Assembly (NCBI GenBank): GCA_944321875.1
Contig: CALUMX010000033.1
Span: forward strand, 1-34,555
Length of the DNA: 34,555 bases
DNA from: an uncultured Muribaculaceae bacterium
GTDB taxonomy: Bacteria; Bacteroidota; Bacteroidia; Bacteroidales; Muribaculaceae
Direction: 5' to 3'
The notes below the pieces were generated by a model. The model searched no databases. It saw only the letters and a list, made by a program, of their open reading frames with translations, and was not told the origin of the DNA. The translations under genes and the position numbers were made by a program. Of this stretch, positions 1 through 6,331 are shown piece after piece. Numbering within the stretch: position 1 is the stretch's first letter; each line of letters begins with the position of its first letter.

Positions 1-44
1 TTCGTAACCTATTACTACTATGAGTTGGTAACTGCAACTCATTT

Positions 45-1046
45 TCAATCACTTAGACCTTTTTCGTAATTTCGACACACAAATGTATAAATGCGGCCAT
101 CCATAGGACCAGGCTCAGGCTCTATCTTGCCTACGATAGCTATTTCCTTGTACGGAATGCCTTCATAAGTGTTTTGTCCTGAAGCATAACCTTTCTCTCC
201 TTTTCCTTCAAATGCAAATCCTCTGATATGTGCTCCAAAAACATCCGGAAGACGCTTCCAATCTTTTTCTTCGCGTGATGCGAAAGCAAATTCCTGTGTT
301 GAATTTGGGCTTTTCCCATAGTCATAGTTTTCTTCTCCTTCTGTAAAACGTATTCGCAATTCACAAATGTTTCCATCTACAATCGTTGAATCTTTGTCTG
401 GGTTATATGCATGGATAAACTTTTGTGGGTCAATATTAAATTTGTATTTTAATATTTCACCGGTCGATTCATTTTTAGTTTGTTTTGCAATCAATATTCC
501 ATGAATATATTTCTCTGTATCAATGAATATATTCCCGTCTGTTATGTAATTTTTCGTCCATATTCCGTCAGGGTAGCCGTCGTCATCAAATTGTCCTGTT
601 AATGTCCATGGCACAGAATTAAATAAACTTTTTTCTTCAGCGTCTTTTACGATTCCCGTCACTCGGTAATTTTTCATCTGATAACATTCTGTTCGTTTTA
701 CTTTACCGTCACGTGAGTAATAGGTGCGGCTAATTGGACCGTTCATATCACCATCCGTGAAGTTTATAACAATTTTGCTTATCTCCAATCCTCTCAAATT
801 ATAAGTCCACTGCCCGTCTTTCATATTGTTTTTATAACTGCCCGAAACCTTATATGAAAATCCGAAATTACTATCATGTTTATTAAAAGTGAACTTACCG
901 TGCTTCACACGTTCTCCGTTCTCGTTTTCATAGTAAGTATATGTAGCTTGTCCTCCTTCGTACAAGCCACGGTATGTCTTCAATGTTTGTGCAGAACCAA
1001 ATTGAACGACTGCAGATAAGATAAATAATATCAAGAATGTTTTCAT
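45..1046 (-). CDS. Secreted protein with MORN/YwqK-like repeats, function unknown
   Basis: A 333-residue protein that I cannot assign to a named function. It begins with a clear signal peptide (Met-Lys, a Phe/Ile/Leu-rich core, a small-residue site near FGSAQ at residue ~20), so it is probably exported. Residues ~25-180 contain loose repeats of the type G-x-Y/F-x-x-x-x-x-x-G-x-W-T-Y (for example around GSYKNNMKDGQW and DGYPDGIWTKNY), which resemble MORN or YwqK-type repeats. The C-terminal third has no repeats I recognise. It lies 47 bp after another minus-strand gene of similar AT-rich composition and may be co-transcribed with it. Base composition is clearly poorer in GC than the housekeeping genes further right, which hints at accessory or acquired DNA. 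That the gene is real is fairly sure; the repeat family is a moderate call; the role is unknown. Confidence 0.7.
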   Translation of the reverse strand: MKTFLILFILSAVVQFGSAQTLKTYRGLYEGGQATYTYYENENGERVKHGKFTFNKHDSNFGFSYKVSGSYKNNMKDGQWTYNLRGLEISKIVINFTDGDMNGPISRTYYSRDGKVKRTECYQMKNYRVTGIVKDAEEKSLFNSVPWTLTGQFDDDGYPDGIWTKNYITDGNIFIDTEKYIHGILIAKQTKNESTGEILKYKFNIDPQKFIHAYNPDKDSTIVDGNICELRIRFTEGEENYDYGKSPNSTQEFAFASREEKDWKRLPDVFGAHIRGFAFEGKGEKGYASGQNTYEGIPYKEIAIVGKIEPEPGPMDGRIYTFVCRNYEKGLSD

Positions 1047-1093
1047 TGTAGTATATTTTAAAAAATAAAGTTTTTATGAGAATAAATGTATTA

Positions 1094-1720
1094 TCAGCCC
1101 TGCATTGCAGAGTCATCACCAGTTTCACTTCTTTCGTTATTTAGGTTTTCTATTTTTTTCACCGATACCGTCCAATACCACAAACAAATGCAACTAGCAA
1201 TGTAGAAAAAGCAAAATATGCGATAGTATAATTCATAGTCGCTGATTTCGTTTATCATGGCTGTTTGGAAGTCTTTTTCGCTGTATCCTTCGTCAAGATA
1301 GGATTGTCTAATTTCCTGCATTTCGGTTCGTGTATAACCTGTTTTGCTATGTATTTCCTCACCAGTTTGCTCCACTGATACCCATGTATCGAATGCAAAG
1401 GACAAGGTAAAAATCGCGAATACACAACCTAACACCCAACGTCTCCATCCATAGATAATCCGATAGCCTTCTGTCCCTTTAAAAAGATATACAGTTGCAT
1501 AGAAAAAGATGACTGTCTGAAGCAATCCTGTATAAATGTCATAATCGACATCATACCACGCATGTTTCTCATAATAGATGGTATCTACCAATAATATGAT
1601 TAAAAGTATAATCATATATACTAAATATCCTCCCAAGCCCGCACTGGTGTGTTTTGCTCTCTCAACCAGTTTCATAATAGATTTCGAGTCTGCATAAAAT
1701 TTGTTTTCTGTATTTTCCAT
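1094..1720 (-). CDS. Small multi-pass membrane protein, function unknown
   Basis: A 208-residue protein with no family I recognise. Hydrophobic segments are visible at roughly residues 28-47, 66-82, 92-112 and 163-186, giving about four membrane helices. Between helices three and four is a charged, partly extracytoplasmic or cytoplasmic stretch of ~50 residues. The N-terminus is hydrophilic and has no cleavable signal. The ATG at 1720 is the first in frame and lies downstream of the terminator of the 6S-like RNA. The protein is encoded 47 bp upstream of the secreted MORN-like protein in the same orientation, so the two may form a bicistronic unit. Composition is AT-rich like its neighbour. 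It could be an immunity or anchoring partner of the secreted protein, but nothing in the sequence proves that. Confidence 0.65.
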   Translation of the reverse strand: MENTENKFYADSKSIMKLVERAKHTSAGLGGYLVYMIILLIILLVDTIYYEKHAWYDVDYDIYTGLLQTVIFFYATVYLFKGTEGYRIIYGWRRWVLGCVFAIFTLSFAFDTWVSVEQTGEEIHSKTGYTRTEMQEIRQSYLDEGYSEKDFQTAMINEISDYELYYRIFCFFYIASCICLWYWTVSVKKIENLNNERSETGDDSAMQG

Positions 1721-1786
1721 AATTTCTACTGCTCCATCTGTCGGCTCCGCACAGACTTGTTCATAATATTAGAAATAGGTATACAC

Positions 1787-1825
1787 AAAAAAACGTGGAG
1801 CCAGTCCTTGTCACTCGTTCCACGT
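1787..1825 (-). terminator. Intrinsic terminator behind the 6S-like RNA
   Basis: On the minus strand the arms TCCACGT/ACGTGGA (1793-1799 and 1819-1825) form a 7-bp stem, with a possible small inner pairing, followed directly by a run of seven T (1787-1793). The distal arm shares four bases with the closing stem of the 6S-like RNA, so the two folds are partly exclusive. No protein gene ends here, so the terminator supports a stand-alone RNA gene upstream of it. Confidence 0.65.
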
Positions 1826-2019
1826 GTTAAGGCCTTCGCATTGCCCGGATTGTCGAAACGAGCAACGCTGGAAGCCCCACGCTGATGTAAATATATAATC
1901 ATCCCTCAAGTGATTGCTATTTATGACAACCCTTGATGGACCTATATAAAACACCCCATAGGACGTTCCCGTTGCTTTGTCTTTGACAATCCTTAGAGTT
2001 TGCGAAGTTCTAACACGTC
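1822..2019 (-). ncRNA. ssrS: 6S RNA-like structured RNA (6S-Flavo type candidate)
   Basis: A ~198-nt stretch without a good ORF folds on the minus strand into a long rod typical of 6S RNA, the RNA that mimics an open promoter and sequesters sigma70-type RNA polymerase. Visible helices from the ends inward are: 2011-2018 with 1822-1829 (8 bp), 2001-2007 with 1834-1840 (7 bp), 1985-1992 with 1847-1854 (8 bp), 1970-1976 with 1861-1867 (7 bp) and 1966-1969 with 1870-1873. An AT-rich internal bubble follows, then an apical hairpin at 1907-1935 (CAAG...TTG with CAA...CTTG and a 10-nt loop). An intrinsic terminator follows immediately. Length, helix order, the AT-rich bubble and the position behind no ORF all fit 6S RNA. 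I see no tmRNA tag, SRP or RNase P signature. The fold is read directly; the family name is inferred. The ends are approximate. Confidence 0.62.
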
Positions 2020-2482
2020 AAAACCAAAGCGTACAGTTACGCCTTTTATGTATATCATCCGCATACATTTCTACTCCTCAATTGGACAGAACATATACTT
2101 AGACATTACAAAAATAAGCATAAAATGGGATAAACAAAAGAATTTAGTAAGATTATTGGCAGATTATTGGTGGATAGGCATGGCCCTTTCATTTGAAATA
2201 GTGTGCGAATAAGCCTTGTTTTTTAAAAAATCATTATTTTAGCGCACAGCTATGCAGGAAGCCGACAGGGAGTATCAACCTTCCGTGCCGCTGCGCTTGT
2301 ATGTAGACTCTATGCTGGAGATATCACGTCGGTCTATTATTGCGCTGTCCGTCCTCACTGGATGAAGGGATAAGTCGCACAATGACGGAGGAAAAAACAA
2401 ACAAGGGGGATGAAGCGCTGAGCTTGTCGAGTGGTAAGGGCTATTTTTCTGTGTAAAATGCTAATTTTAGCGTTGGAGTCTT
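2020..2482. other. Intergenic region without a supported gene
   Basis: This stretch separates the 6S-like RNA from the acetyltransferase gene. The part up to ~2240 is AT-rich and should include the 6S promoter on the minus strand: a TTTG lies a few bases upstream of the rod, but with imperfect -7 spacing. A 37-codon ORF (2252-2365, plus strand) has no recognisable motif. Two similar AT-rich stretches ending in TTTTAGCG occur at 2237-2244 and 2465-2472. I see no further gene, RNA or repeat. Confidence 0.4.
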
Positions 2483-3091
2483 ATGAGAATGAATTTAAAA
2501 TCATCAAGGAATATTATGATAAAGAATTTGGGAAAGAATACCGGCAGTGTCGTTGTGAAGTCGGTGCCGGCCGGTTTTGTGGCTGTTGGTAATCCATGTC
2601 GGGTTATCCGGCGTGTGGAGCCGGTGTTCACGCTCCGTCCGCTTGACGAGCGTGATGCTACGGCGATGATGGTGTTGTTCCGGTCGACGGTGCTGACCGT
2701 GAACCGAAGGGATTATACGCTGGAGGAAGCGGAGGACTGGGCATCTTGCGGCAGCAATGAAGAGCGGTGGAAATACCTGTTGTCGGTGCATCGTTTTGTC
2801 GGAGCATTCTGTGAGTCGGGTGAACTGGTCGGGTTCTCGTCCATGAATGCGGAGGGTTATATGCATTCCTTGTTTGTCCATAAGGATTGGCAGGGACAAG
2901 GGGTAGCTACCTGCCTGCTCGCAGAGGTGGAGAAAATGGCAGAAGAATATGGAGTCGCTGAGATTACGGCAGAGGTGAGCCTGACGGCACGGCCTTTTTT
3001 CGAAAGAAAGGGGTATGAGGTTGTGAAAGTGCAGAAATGCAGGGCCAACCGTTTGGAGCTGACTAATTTTGTGATGCGTAAGCGTAGGTAG
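2483..3091 (+). CDS. GNAT N-acetyltransferase with a remnant hexapeptide-acyltransferase N-terminus
   Basis: A 202-residue protein in two parts. Residues ~15-46 (GSVVVKSVPAG...VAVGNPCRVIRRV) match the last turn and C-terminal extension of maltose/galactoside O-acetyltransferase-type left-handed beta-helix enzymes. The preceding ~100-150 residues of that enzyme are missing. Residues ~48-200 form a complete GNAT fold, with acetyl-CoA-binding motif A at VHKDWQGQGVATCLL (residues ~131-145) and a late F-F-E-R-K-G-Y strand typical of the family. GNAT enzymes transfer the acetyl group of acetyl-CoA to an amine; the substrate here is unknown. Two starts are possible: ATG 2483 (GGAG upstream) and ATG 2516 (AAGGA upstream). 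The GNAT half looks intact and probably active, whereas the hexapeptide half cannot work alone. It is best read as the scar of a deletion in a two-enzyme fusion or neighbouring pair. Confidence 0.75.
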   Translation: MRMNLKSSRNIMIKNLGKNTGSVVVKSVPAGFVAVGNPCRVIRRVEPVFTLRPLDERDATAMMVLFRSTVLTVNRRDYTLEEAEDWASCGSNEERWKYLLSVHRFVGAFCESGELVGFSSMNAEGYMHSLFVHKDWQGQGVATCLLAEVEKMAEEYGVAEITAEVSLTARPFFERKGYEVVKVQKCRANRLELTNFVMRKRR

Positions 3092-3323
3092 ATTGCCGAA
3101 AGTTGAGAAGACTGCTTTTCGCGCTCTCTGGCGGCGGATTTCTGTACGGACGTGTATTTTATAGTGGGGCGTTTGGACGACGTCAGTGGCTCTAAAAGTG
3201 CCGAATGCGGCCATTGCCCCGACCCGTCATAAGACGCATTTGCCAATTAGAATATCGGGAAGGAAGAATAGAACAATTTTTGGTGGATTTTGTAGTGGAA
3301 TTAATTGGTGCTACCCACTTTTT

Positions 3324-3422
3324 TCAGTATCTTTGAATAAGATAGGATGCGGCTCGGCAAAGCCAAAACTTGGAAACTGCGTTTCCGTTTTGTCTCTGCG
3401 CTCGCCTTTCACTATCTTTGAA
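3324..3422 (+). repeat. Interspersed repeat-like element with central perfect hairpin
   Basis: A ~100-bp stretch is bounded by two direct copies of TATCTTTGAA (3329-3338 and 3413-3422). At its centre is a perfect hairpin of CAAAAC and GGAAAC arms (3364-3369 and 3372-3377) with GTTTCC and GTTTTG (3381-3392). The flanks (GATAGGATGCGGCTCGGC and CTGCGCTCGCCTTTCACTATC) are imperfect inverted copies of each other. I recall closely similar intergenic elements from many Bacteroides-group genomes, but have not searched. There is no transposase and no clear target duplication. Confidence 0.5.
3389..3420 (+). promoter_or_regulatory. Bacteroidales consensus promoter driving corA
   Basis: TTTG (3389-3392), a 20-base spacer and TATCTTTG (3413-3420) match the Bacteroidetes -33 TTTG / -7 TAnnTTTG consensus without mismatch. 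The promoter faces corA and would start RNA near 3427, leaving a ~160-nt leader. Its -33 box is the right arm of the repeat's hairpin, so the promoter is part of the repeat. A second -7 box (TATCTTTG, 3329-3336) with TTGG at 3305-3308 lies 20 bases downstream of its own -33 and points the same way. Confidence 0.65.
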
Positions 3423-3480
3423 CAGGCTTCGGTTTGTTGGAGGCTGTTGGCTTAACGCGACTGATGAAAATTAAAGACAA

Positions 3481-3557
3481 CCGGTTGGGATGACGACCGG
3501 ATATTGATTAACTGATTCCCCCGAGGGCGGGGTGTCCGTTGGGATGCTCCGCTCGGG
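3481..3557 (+). promoter_or_regulatory. Structured 5' leader of corA
   Basis: Two hairpins lie between the promoter and the start codon. The first is CCGGT/ACCGG at 3481-3500. The second, at 3520-3557, has arms CCCGAG/CTCGGG and an inner GCGG/CCGC pairing. The larger hairpin ends 28 bases before the ATG. Leaders of Mg2+ transporter genes in other bacteria are sometimes ligand- or translation-controlled, so a regulatory role is possible. I do not recognise a known riboswitch class here. Confidence 0.4.
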
Positions 3558-3585
3558 AGAACAAATTGGAGAAAGGAGGAAAAAA

Positions 3586-4515
3586 ATGCGTACATATCTT
3601 TACTGCGAGACTTCCGGCTTTACTGAAAAGAAGGAGTGGCAACCGAATTGTTGGGTAAACGTGGAGATGCCTGACCGTGACGATTTTGATTTTCTTACGA
3701 AGCAGCTGAATGTGCCGGAATCGTTTCTGGAGGACATCGCCGATACGGAAGAGCGTCCACGTACGGAATCTGAGGGAGACTGGCTGCTGACTATCCTGCG
3801 CATACCGGTGCCCAGTAACAGGGGTGACGTGCCGTATGTCACTGTGCCCATCGGTATTATCACCAACAATGAGATTATCGTATCCGTATGTTACTATAAG
3901 TCGGAGTTGCTGCCTGATTTTATTGCGCATACTCGCCGCAAGGGGGTCGTGGTGCGCAACAAGCTGGATTTGATATTCCGCATTATCTATTCGTCAGCTG
4001 TGTGGTTCCTGAAATATCTGAAACAAATCAACCAGGAGGTGACGGCAGCCGAGAAGGCGTTGGAGCGGAGTATCCGCAACGAAGATTTGCTGCGGTTGAT
4101 GAAATTGCAGAAAACGCTGGTCTATTTCAATACTTCTATTCGTGGAAATGAGGTGATGATTGGCCGGTTGCGTACGATTTTCCAGGATACGAACTTCTAC
4201 GACCATGAATTGGTGGAGGATTTGCTCATCGAGCTGAAGCAAGCGCAGAGCACGGTGAACATCTACAGCGACATTCTTACGGGAACAATGGATGCTTTCG
4301 CCTCGATTATCTCCAACAATGTCAACGCTATCATGAAGCGGATGACGAGCATTTCCATTACGCTGATGCTTCCGACGCTTATTGCCAGTTTCTACGGCAT
4401 GAACGTCGACGTGCATATTGAATCGGTGCCGCACGCGTTCCTGTGGATTGTACTTTCGTCCATTCTCCTGTCGGGAGTGGCGTTTTACGTATTCCGCCGA
4501 ATCAAGTGGTTCTGA
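3586..4515 (+). CDS. corA: CorA-family magnesium/cobalt transporter
   Basis: A 309-residue inner-membrane Mg2+ channel of the CorA family. The soluble N-terminal domain runs to about residue 245. Two C-terminal helices follow: ~residues 250-269, ending in the family signature Y-G-M-N (residues 270-273), and ~residues 283-302, ending in a basic R-R-I-K tail. The G-M-N motif forms the pore mouth and selectivity filter in characterised CorA pentamers. An in-frame upstream start at 3532 exists but lies inside the leader hairpin. ATG 3586 is preferred because AAAGGAGG, a full Shine-Dalgarno match and unusual for this phylum, sits directly before it. The gene is monocistronic, with its own promoter in the upstream repeat and a strong terminator behind. 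The length is normal for the family and I see no lesions. Confidence 0.93.
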   Translation: MRTYLYCETSGFTEKKEWQPNCWVNVEMPDRDDFDFLTKQLNVPESFLEDIADTEERPRTESEGDWLLTILRIPVPSNRGDVPYVTVPIGIITNNEIIVSVCYYKSELLPDFIAHTRRKGVVVRNKLDLIFRIIYSSAVWFLKYLKQINQEVTAAEKALERSIRNEDLLRLMKLQKTLVYFNTSIRGNEVMIGRLRTIFQDTNFYDHELVEDLLIELKQAQSTVNIYSDILTGTMDAFASIISNNVNAIMKRMTSISITLMLPTLIASFYGMNVDVHIESVPHAFLWIVLSSILLSGVAFYVFRRIKWF

Positions 4516-4541
4516 CGTAAGACGCACTGCATAAGAAAAAC

Positions 4542-4586
4542 AAAACGGACAGCATCTGGAGTCTTGGCTTCAGATGCTGTCCGTTT
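4542..4586 (+). terminator. Strong terminator of corA
   Basis: Perfect 16-bp stem AAACGGACAGCATCTG (4543-4558) / CAGATGCTGTCCGTTT (4571-4586) with a 12-base loop, 27 bases after the corA stop. The A/T ends on both sides mean it could work in both directions. Confidence 0.85.
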
Positions 4587-5184
4587 ATAAACTAAACTTC
4601 TCCTACGTCATGTTACATGGCTGTTGCGTATATGGGGGTGGACAATAATTTTTGTCGCTCAGTGACAGGCATGGTCCAAGGCATTATTCGAGCCATCGGA
4701 AAGCCGGTCGGATAAAAAAACTGGGAGAAGTGAGAGTGGACATGTCAGCCGGACGGGAGGCATGAGAAGGCGGTGTTTGCACGTAGAGTTGGTGTATGCC
4801 CAGAGGCCGTCGGATGCAGCGGTTCCTGTCGTTGCCGCGCAGTATGGCCTAGCCTGAAAATATGTCGTCTTGCTGCATAGTCCGTCACTCCCAGAATGCT
4901 GTCGCAATCTGAGCCCAGATTATTCTGCAAGACGGGATAACAGATTCCAATAAGTTTTTTACGAGAAGAAGAGCCGTCCCATTATTTTCAATATGCCGGA
5001 ATTACAGCATACGGAATTGCCTAGATAATGTAATCTTCTCATCAGAAATATTCTGATTTGCAAGGTCAAAGGTAATGAAGATTCGGGAGGTTTCCAATTA
5101 AGAACCTAAAGTAGTGGCATTTTAAACTATTTTTCCGACTTTTTGGAGAATAAAATACTGAATATTTATAAGAATTTATAACAG
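4587..5184. other. ~600-bp region without a convincing gene
   Basis: No ORF here has a recognisable motif. Two overlapping minus-strand ORFs of 61 and 82 codons around 4659-4930 look compositional. The left part is GC-rich like coding DNA and may be a decayed gene. The right part, from ~4930, is AT-rich and contains a consensus promoter pointing left (5067-5097), so an RNA from ~5060 toward corA is possible. Confidence 0.4.
5067..5097 (-). promoter_or_regulatory. Consensus promoter facing a gene-free region
   Basis: On the minus strand TTGG (5094-5097) is followed after 20 bases by TACCTTTG (5067-5074), matching the -33/-7 pair of Bacteroidales promoters. The predicted start is near 5060, and transcription would run left into 4587-5060. 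No protein gene is seen there before the corA terminator. Confidence 0.45.
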
Positions 5185-5220
5185 CAAAGGAGTAGCCTCA
5201 TCTATCTGGCTGCTCCTTTG
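5185..5220 (-). terminator. Terminator hairpin behind proC
   Basis: CAAAGGAGTAGCC (5185-5197) pairs with GGCTGCTCCTTTG (5208-5220) with one mismatch and a 10-base loop, 25 bases after the proC stop. The T-run on the minus strand is poor, so efficiency is uncertain. Confidence 0.6.
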
Positions 5221-5245
5221 TCAGTTATCTTCGATTGTCCCTCTG

Positions 5246-6034
5246 TTAGCGGCAGGCTTTGTGGCCTTCGATGACGGCGTGGGAGAATCCGCAGGCTTCC
5301 ATACGGTTGAGGCCTTTTATGGTGATTCCTCCTGGAGTCGTCACCTTGTCGACTTCCTCCTCGGGGTGCGAGGTGCCGGAAAGAAGCAGTTCGGCCGCTC
5401 CTTTCAGCGTCTGTGCCACAATGTGGCGTGCCTGTGCCGGATAAAGACCGAGCTCGACGCCGGCTTCCATGGCCGCTCTGACGTAGCGCATGGCGAAGGC
5501 CGTGCCGCAGGAGCCGAGAATCATGGCCGCAGGCATCAGCCGTTCTTCCAGAATCATGGCGCTGCCCAGACGGTTGAACATATCGACGATGAAATTCCGT
5601 TGTGCTTCGGTGGCGCCTTTCTCAGCTATCGCAGTCATGCTCTCGGCAATAGAGGCCGCTGTGTTGGGAATGACGTAAAAGACCGGACAGTGGCCTTCGG
5701 GAAAGGTGAATATCGCGGCCAGCGCGTCGGTGAAGATGTTTGCGGCCACCGATACGATGACGGTGCGGGCTGTCAGAACCGGCTTTATTTCTGCCGCGAC
5801 AGTCTCGATGAGCCACGGTTTCACGGCAAGAATGACGATGTCGGCATCGCCGGCTGCCGTCACGTTGCTGGTCGTTGTTGACAGGTCGGGGAATTCGGCC
5901 TGTATGCGGGTCAGTTTTTCCTGCGAGCGGTTGGCTACGGTGATGGTGTTGTGGGATGAGAACTCCTTGTCGGCTGCCAGTCCGCGGGCTATGGCTCCAC
6001 CCATGTTGCCACAGCCAATGATTGCTATTCTCAT
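5246..6034 (-). CDS. proC: Pyrroline-5-carboxylate reductase
   Basis: A 262-residue cytoplasmic enzyme catalysing the last step of proline synthesis: NAD(P)H-dependent reduction of 1-pyrroline-5-carboxylate to proline. The N-terminus M-R-I-A-I-I-G-C-G-N-M-G-G-A is the Rossmann dinucleotide-binding motif in its ProC form. A-V-K-P around residues 70-73 and the C-terminal T-T-P-G-G-I-T region (~residues 233-239), near the substrate site, are also typical. The length fits the family (~260-275). The ATG at 6034 places the GxGxxG motif where expected. It lies 298 bp behind recA and is separated from it by recA's terminator and the TIR element, so it probably has its own promoter, although I find no consensus -7 box. 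All visible motifs are intact. Confidence 0.95.
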   Translation of the reverse strand: MRIAIIGCGNMGGAIARGLAADKEFSSHNTITVANRSQEKLTRIQAEFPDLSTTTSNVTAAGDADIVILAVKPWLIETVAAEIKPVLTARTVIVSVAANIFTDALAAIFTFPEGHCPVFYVIPNTAASIAESMTAIAEKGATEAQRNFIVDMFNRLGSAMILEERLMPAAMILGSCGTAFAMRYVRAAMEAGVELGLYPAQARHIVAQTLKGAAELLLSGTSHPEEEVDKVTTPGGITIKGLNRMEACGFSHAVIEGHKACR

Positions 6035-6060
6035 AAATCGGAGTATTGTAAGGGGATAAA

Positions 6061-6254
6061 CCCAAATCGTTCATTAGACACCGCTATCGTCAAATTAGGT
6101 TAGAAACACGGGCGTTTAACCGTCTTATCACTTTCTATCGGTGTCTTGCCTTTGTTTTTTCCTCGACTTAGCCCGCTAAGCCTTCAAAAAAAAGTAACGA
6201 CCATCCACTCGATACAAAGTAAAAATCCGGTTAAGTCCTAATGAACGATTTGGG
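6061..6254. mobile_element. MITE-like element: 17-bp perfect terminal inverted repeats and 5-bp flanking repeat
   Basis: CCCAAATCGTTCATTAG (6061-6077) is exactly inverted at 6238-6254. The pair is flanked by ATAAA on both sides (6056-6060 and 6255-6259), which looks like a 5-bp target duplication. The 194-bp element has no ORF. It contains inner dyads: AGACACCG/CGGTGTCT (6076-6083 and 6139-6146), GGTTA/TAACC, and CTTAG/CTAAG. A partly similar stretch lies at 16861-16920. It sits immediately outside the recA terminator's T-run and upstream of proC. The alternative reading is a structured leader RNA of proC closed by the 17-bp helix. Confidence 0.55.
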
Positions 6255-6256
6255 AT

Positions 6257-6307
6257 AAAAAGCGCAATCCCCGGCCCTGACCGGATGTACAGGGCGAAGA
6301 ATTGCGC
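6257..6307 (-). terminator. Terminator of the recA operon
   Basis: On the minus strand GCGCAAT (6301-6307) pairs with ATTGCGC (6262-6268). An inner GCCCTG/CAGGGC helix is present, and five T follow (6257-6261). It lies 24 bases behind the recA stop codon. Confidence 0.8.
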
Positions 6308-6331
6308 ATTGTATTATTTTTGGGGAGAATG

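Noticed and set aside
2252..2365. 37-codon plus-strand ORF
   Set aside because: No motif, no neighbour relation and no supporting promoter; its length is expected by chance.
2504..3214. 236-codon minus-strand ORF opposite the GNAT gene
   Set aside because: His/Arg/Pro-rich shadow frame, no domain; the plus strand carries clear GNAT motifs.
3586..3586. corA start at 3532
   Set aside because: That start lies in the leader hairpin, while ATG 3586 has a full Shine-Dalgarno and the family N-terminus.
4659..4930. Two overlapping minus-strand ORFs (61 and 82 codons)
   Set aside because: Composition looks like non-coding GC-rich sequence; no family resemblance or start signal.
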